Source: an uncultured Mailhella sp.
GTDB lineage: Bacteria; Desulfobacterota; Desulfovibrionia; Desulfovibrionales; Desulfovibrionaceae
Reading direction: 5' to 3'
Length of the DNA stretch: 17,299 nt
Assembly: GCA_948482415.1 (NCBI GenBank)
Contig: CAOMFZ010000024.1
Location: forward strand, 1-17,299
The translations under genes were made by a program, and so were the position numbers. Of the stretch, positions 14,037-17,299 are shown one piece after another. The notes beneath the pieces are model-generated. The model did no database searches, was not told where the DNA came from, and was given only the letters and a program-made list of their open reading frames with translations. The first letter of the stretch is position 1. Every line of letters begins with the position of its first letter.

Positions 14037-14960
14037 ATGCATACTCCTGAAGCTCCCGATTATACACTGTCAGAATTTTGGGTAAAACTCCCTGATACTG
14101 ACAATTTAAATACCCCTGCCCAGAAAGCCGATGTTTTTTTTGTGCACGGAACTGTTCTGCACAGCAAATCTGATGTTTATTATGACCCTTATAACGAAGA
14201 ACAGCGCCGGCTTCCTTTGCGTCCGCGCATGACGCATGCAGGAGCCTATGAAAAAACATGCAGGGTTTTTCAGCCTCATTACAGGCAAGTGACCATGGAA
14301 GCCCATTTACACGGCTGGGACGTGGTGCGGGACTATTATAAAATCCCTTTTGAAGACGTGAAAAATGCCTATTATCATTTTAAACAAACATGGAACAAGG
14401 ACAGACCGCTGATTTTGGCAGGCAACAGTCAGGGATCCTTTGTGATTTTAGCGCTGATGAAATATTTGGCAGCTAAAAACGAACTGCCCAAAAATCTGGT
14501 GGCAGCCTATCTTATCGGTGCAAGCGTTACCCAAAAAGATTTAGACGAGCTTGGCATGCACCTTTGCCAAAGCCCTACTGATTTAAATTGCGTTATTGTA
14601 TATAATACCCTGGCAAAAGGCGGAAGAAGCGGCTTTACCATTTTTCCCGGAGCTCTTTGCGTCAATCCCCTTTCCTGGAAAAATACCGAAGAAACTGCCG
14701 ATAAATCCCTGCATTTGGGCTTTATGGAAACAAAAGAAGACGGCACGCAGTTTCTGCATAAAAATGCCACCAGCGCCCGGGTTGATAAAAAACTTGGTGC
14801 AGTTATTGTAGATATTTATGATATTGAAACAGCTCCGCCCCGCGAACATTTTCCCAAAGGAGATTTGCACAGTTACAATTATCCGCTCTTTTTCAAAAAT
14901 ATTGAAGCAAATGTGGAAGAGCGCGTCAATGCTTATCTGACAAAAACACAAAAAAATTAA
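14037..14960 (+). CDS. DUF3089 alpha/beta-hydrolase-like protein
   Basis: The 307-residue protein resembles the DUF3089 group of alpha/beta-hydrolase folds. An early strand and oxyanion region reads ADVFFVHGT (31-39). The nucleophile elbow is LILAGNSQGS (125-134), with Ser131 in GxSxG, and a candidate catalytic His278 lies in GDLHSYNYPLF. The acid is not certain; Asp259 or Asp262 are candidates. There is no signal peptide or membrane segment. The substrate is unknown. GAGG lies five bases before the ATG, 15 bases after the M24 stop, so the two genes form a unit. A peptidase next to an esterase-like hydrolase suggests breakdown of a shared compound, but that is only inference. Confidence 0.8.
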   Translation: MHTPEAPDYTLSEFWVKLPDTDNLNTPAQKADVFFVHGTVLHSKSDVYYDPYNEEQRRLPLRPRMTHAGAYEKTCRVFQPHYRQVTMEAHLHGWDVVRDYYKIPFEDVKNAYYHFKQTWNKDRPLILAGNSQGSFVILALMKYLAAKNELPKNLVAAYLIGASVTQKDLDELGMHLCQSPTDLNCVIVYNTLAKGGRSGFTIFPGALCVNPLSWKNTEETADKSLHLGFMETKEDGTQFLHKNATSARVDKKLGAVIVDIYDIETAPPREHFPKGDLHSYNYPLFFKNIEANVEERVNAYLTKTQKN

Positions 14961-15240
14961 TTGCTTTGTTTTAGTATCAGGTTGATTTTATAACTACAAA
15001 AGATAATTATAAAATTTTCTTTTTATGGGGGAAATGATTTCCCCCATACCCCCACAGTGCCTGTTTTTCTTTCAGAAAAACAGGAATATATGTTTTATAG
15101 GTGATTGATTATCAACCGCTTTCTATAACAAAACACAAAAAAATTAATTTTATTCGGATTTTGCTTGCCAAAATAAAAAAAATACCCTAAACAAATTTGG
15201 TTATTCACTAAACACATTTTCACAGCTGCTTGGGGTTCCC
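14961..15240. repeat. Intergenic region with tandem hairpins
   Basis: No gene is seen. An all-AT stem (14986-14993 with 15007-15014) followed by TTTTCTTTTT may end the DUF3089 transcript weakly. Next come two perfect 11-bp hairpins: 15024-15034 with 15038-15048 (loop TGA, GGGGG/CCCCC core) and 15060-15070 with 15074-15084 (loop TTC). They are separated by an 11-base linker, and neither has a proper T-tract on either strand. Tandem stems of this kind are typical of dispersed intergenic elements. A weak sigma-70-like pair, TTGCCA (15165-15170), 17 bases, TAAACA (15188-15193), might drive rpsB. Confidence 0.5.
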
Positions 15241-15354
15241 GGAATATCCGATGGACACATATAAAGAATAACTGTGTTATTTCGGAGAGATAGTACTATC
15301 AGGGTGCAAAGTAATGGGTGAAAATGGACGAAAAAAAACCTTGGAGGAATTATC
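15241..15354 (+). promoter_or_regulatory. rpsB leader region
   Basis: A TATAAA box at 15260-15265 has only a poor -35 partner (TTCCCG, 18 bases upstream). The sequence downstream contains a small hairpin (AATAAC-TGT-GTTATT, from 15267) and a perfect 12-base palindrome, GATAGTACTATC (15289-15300). A GGAGG ribosome binding site lies at 15343-15347. In other bacteria S2 represses its own mRNA through the leader; whether this leader does so is not shown. Confidence 0.35.
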
Positions 15355-16134
15355 ATGGCTTATGTAAGCATGAAACAAATGCTCGAAACCGGTGTACATT
15401 TTGGTCACCAAACCCGTCGTTGGAATCCAAAAATGCGTCCTTACATTTTTGGCGCCCGTAATGGTGTACATATCATTGACTTGCAGCAAACCGTAAAACT
15501 TTTCCGTACAGCTCACGACAAAATCGTTGAAACTGTTGCCAACGGCGGCAAAGTTCTTTTCATCGGCACAAAACGTCAGGCTCAGGAAGCTGTAGCACAG
15601 GAAGCTGAAAGAGCAGGTCAGCCATATGTAACTTTCCGTTGGATGGGCGGTACGCTTACCAACTTTGTTACCATTCAAAAAAGCGTTGACCGTCTCAAAA
15701 AATTGGAACAAATGTTTGCTGACGGCACAATCAACCGCTATTCCAAAAAAGAAGTTCTTACTTTCCAGCGCGAACTTGACAAACTCAATCTCACTCTGGG
15801 CGGTATCAAAGATATGCAGGGCATTCCGCAGCTTGCTTTCGTTATTGACCCGCACCGTGAAGAAATCGCTGTCAAAGAATGCCGCAAACTCGGTATTCCC
15901 GTTGTAGCTATTACCGATACAAACTGCGATCCTGATGTTATTGACTACATTATCCCCGGCAATGATGACGCAATCCGTGCAATTAAACTTTTTGTCGGCG
16001 CTATGGCAGACGCTTGCCTTGAAGGCGCTGCAATGAATAAAGACGGCGTAGTTGTTGATCTGGAAACTATTGCTGCTAAGAACGAAGCTGAAGCTGAACA
16101 GGCTGAAAAAGCAGAACAGGAAACAGCCGAATAG
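15355..16134 (+). CDS. rpsB: 30S ribosomal protein S2
   Basis: S2 is a late-assembling small-subunit protein that helps bind S1. The 259-residue protein is full length and shows family blocks throughout: MLETGVHFGHQTRRWNPKM near the start, YIFGARNGVHIIDLQQT at 30-46, VLFIGTKRQA at 67-76, FRWMGGTLTNF at 94-104 and PVVAITDTNCDP at 182-193. The last 25 residues are an Ala/Glu-rich acidic tail, as is common. GGAGG lies 7 bases before the ATG. It is followed by tsf, the usual rpsB-tsf pair. The 118-base gap between them holds a hairpin that may adjust the ratio of the two products. Confidence 0.98.
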   Translation: MAYVSMKQMLETGVHFGHQTRRWNPKMRPYIFGARNGVHIIDLQQTVKLFRTAHDKIVETVANGGKVLFIGTKRQAQEAVAQEAERAGQPYVTFRWMGGTLTNFVTIQKSVDRLKKLEQMFADGTINRYSKKEVLTFQRELDKLNLTLGGIKDMQGIPQLAFVIDPHREEIAVKECRKLGIPVVAITDTNCDPDVIDYIIPGNDDAIRAIKLFVGAMADACLEGAAMNKDGVVVDLETIAAKNEAEAEQAEKAEQETAE

Positions 16135-16188
16135 TTTTTGCCCCTCTCTTCTTTTTGAGAAATCCAGTAAAATAATTTTGATAAAAAT

Positions 16189-16214
16189 ATGTGCCGTACA
16201 TAGCTGCGGCACAT
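16189..16214 (+). terminator. Hairpin between rpsB and tsf, possible attenuator
   Basis: ATGTGCCG (16189-16196) pairs perfectly with CGGCACAT (16207-16214) over a 10-base loop. What follows is GTTTCAACTTTTAG, only a weak T-tract, so partial termination is more likely than a full stop. Such a site would let rpsB be expressed above tsf. Confidence 0.5.
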
Positions 16215-16252
16215 GTTTCAACTTTTAGTAATTTAGTAATTGGAGATATACA

Positions 16253-17110
16253 ATGAGTCAAATTACCGCTTCCATGGTAAAAGATCTTCGTGAAAAAACC
16301 GGTGCAGGCATGATGGACTGCAAAAAAGCACTGCAAGAAAGCGGTGCTGATATTGAAAAAGCAGTTGACTGGCTCCGTCAAAAAGGTCTTGCAAAAGCTG
16401 CCAAACGTGCCGACCGTGCCGCAGAAGAAGGTGTTATTATCCTGAAAGCTGCTGCCGATAATAAAAAAGTTGTTGCTGTTGAAGTAAAATGCGAAACAGA
16501 CTTTGTTGCCCGCGGCGACAAATTCATTGAATTTGCTAAAGATATTGCTGACCACGCATTTGATAATTTCACCGAAAGCGCAGAAGAAATGCTTACTCAC
16601 AGTTTCAAAGGTACAACTTTGAAAGAAGCTCTCGGCGAAGCCGTTGCAGCTATCGGTGAAAATATTCTTCTTGGCAAGGCTCATAAATCAGAATGTGCCG
16701 AAGGTATTGTCGGTGCATATGTTCACTCAAACAACAAACTTGCTGCTCTCGTTGAAGTTCGTGCAACCGGTAATGAAGAAGCTGCCGTTGCTTTTGCTAA
16801 AAACATTGCAATGCAGGTTGTTGCAGCTAACCCCATCGCTCTTGATGAAAAAAGCGTTGACCCAGCCCTTCTTGCCAGAGAACGTGAAGTTTACCGCAAC
16901 AAAGCAAAAGAAGAAGGCAAACCGGACAATATCATTGATAAAATTGCTGACGGTGCCGTAAAGAAATACTGCAAAGAAATTTGCCTTATGGATCAAGCAT
17001 ACATCAAAGACGACAAGATGAGCATTGCCGATTACCAAAAACAAGCTTCCAAAGAAGCCGGCGCGGAATTTACCGTACTTGGATTCAAACGCATTGTTCT
17101 TGGTGAATAA
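16253..17110 (+). CDS. tsf: Translation elongation factor Ts
   Basis: EF-Ts exchanges GDP for GTP on EF-Tu. The 285-residue protein has the N-terminal UBA-like domain (residues 1-50) with VKDLREKTGAGMMDCKKAL (9-27), the EF-Tu-contacting core with the TDF loop (CETDFVARGDKF, 79-90), and the two dimerization subdomains with repeated HSNNKLAALVE- and VAFAKNIAMQV-type segments. It ends with a typical basic C-terminus (GFKRIVLGE). The length is normal. GGAG lies 8-9 bases before the ATG. It follows rpsB and is closed by two tandem terminators. Confidence 0.98.
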   Translation: MSQITASMVKDLREKTGAGMMDCKKALQESGADIEKAVDWLRQKGLAKAAKRADRAAEEGVIILKAAADNKKVVAVEVKCETDFVARGDKFIEFAKDIADHAFDNFTESAEEMLTHSFKGTTLKEALGEAVAAIGENILLGKAHKSECAEGIVGAYVHSNNKLAALVEVRATGNEEAAVAFAKNIAMQVVAANPIALDEKSVDPALLAREREVYRNKAKEEGKPDNIIDKIADGAVKKYCKEICLMDQAYIKDDKMSIADYQKQASKEAGAEFTVLGFKRIVLGE

Positions 17111-17134
17111 TTCAAGTTTTTACTTGAAATTTTT
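17111..17134 (+). terminator. First terminator after tsf
   Basis: TTCAAGT (17111-17117) pairs with ACTTGAA (17122-17128) across the loop TTTT, followed by ATTTTTG. The stem starts at the base after the stop codon. Confidence 0.65.
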
Positions 17135-17143
17135 GTAAAAATG

Positions 17144-17170
17144 AGGCAGATTAAATCTGCCTTATTTTTT
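17144..17170 (+). terminator. Second terminator after tsf
   Basis: AGGCAGAT (17144-17151) pairs perfectly with ATCTGCCT (17155-17162) over a 3-base loop, followed by TATTTTTT. This is the stronger of the two tandem terminators and insulates the next gene. Confidence 0.85.
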
Positions 17171-17193
17171 GCACAAAAAACACAAGAAATTTT

Positions 17194-17299
17194 ATGGACG
17201 AGAAAAAAGCCAAACTTACTGCCCTGATTATTGTTTTAAATGGAGAAAGGACTATTGGTTCCTGTCTTCAATCTTTGGCTTTTTGTGACAACATTGTTG
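17194..17299 (+). CDS. Family-2 glycosyltransferase, N-terminal fragment
   Basis: The first 35 codons are visible before the window ends. They contain LTALIIVLNGERTIGSCLQS, followed by LAFCDNIV, which matches the start of GT-A family-2 glycosyltransferases (first beta strand, the xxxNEExxIxxCLxSL motif, then the segment leading to DEIVVVD). Those of this type, as in WaaE/KdtX-like proteins, often add sugars to the lipopolysaccharide core; the fragment is too short to say. The usual NEE is NGE here. The ribosome binding site is weak (AAGAA), and the gene begins 24 bases after the second tsf terminator, so it needs its own promoter, which I cannot place in that short gap, or readthrough. Confidence 0.75.
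   Translation, partial: MDEKKAKLTALIIVLNGERTIGSCLQSLAFCDNIV

Noticed and set aside
15277..16221. 314-codon minus-strand frame opposite rpsB
   Set aside because: It is the antisense shadow of a certain ribosomal protein gene; its Phe/Ser/Cys-rich product is typical of such shadows.
16076..16684. 202-codon minus-strand frame opposite tsf
   Set aside because: Antisense shadow of tsf with the same low-information composition.

Overview
The window looks like ordinary chromosome of a low-GC (about 40%) member of the Desulfovibrionaceae (sulfate-reducing or related Deltaproteobacteria/Desulfobacterota). Three things point there. One is a periplasmic tetraheme cytochrome c3 with the classic CX2CH/CX4CH/CX2CH/CX4CH spacing. 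The second is an adenylate kinase whose LID metal ligands sit at Cys129, His135, Cys151 and Cys154, the positions I recall for the Desulfovibrio gigas enzyme. The third is the Aquifex-type 640-residue aconitase. I see no mobile element, CRISPR array, tRNA or rRNA.

Layout. Positions 1-393 are non-coding (a perfect terminator hairpin, then AT-rich sequence with hairpins). From 394 to 12559 every gene is on the minus strand. In transcription order, high to low coordinate, these are: (i) a probable operon of a CoA-binding protein, a YkgJ-type cysteine-cluster protein, a J-domain protein and adenylate kinase, closed by a terminator, then an isochorismatase-family hydrolase that may depend on readthrough; (ii) a tight trio of sigma-54 activator, aconitase and PpiD-like foldase (gaps of 22 and 18 bases); (iii) cytochrome c3 with its own promoter and terminator; (iv) a large acidic coiled-coil protein of unknown function; (v) a CheW-type chemotaxis coupling protein with a zinc-binding CZB domain inserted in it.

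The strand switches at 12560-12716. From there to the end all genes are on the plus strand: an M24-family metallopeptidase and a DUF3089 alpha/beta-hydrolase-like protein, apparently co-transcribed from a near-consensus sigma-54 promoter; a 394-base intergenic region with tandem hairpins; rpsB and tsf (ribosomal protein S2 and EF-Ts); two tandem terminators; and the first 35 codons of a family-2 glycosyltransferase cut by the window edge.

The observations most worth following are: the CheW-CZB nested domain protein; the sigma-54 activator, whose N-terminal receiver-like domain has lost its phosphorylation residues and whose mRNA looks leaderless; the sigma-54 promoter in front of the M24/DUF3089 pair; and the unknown acidic coiled-coil protein behind cytochrome c3. 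I do not see a convincing new defence or biosynthetic system.
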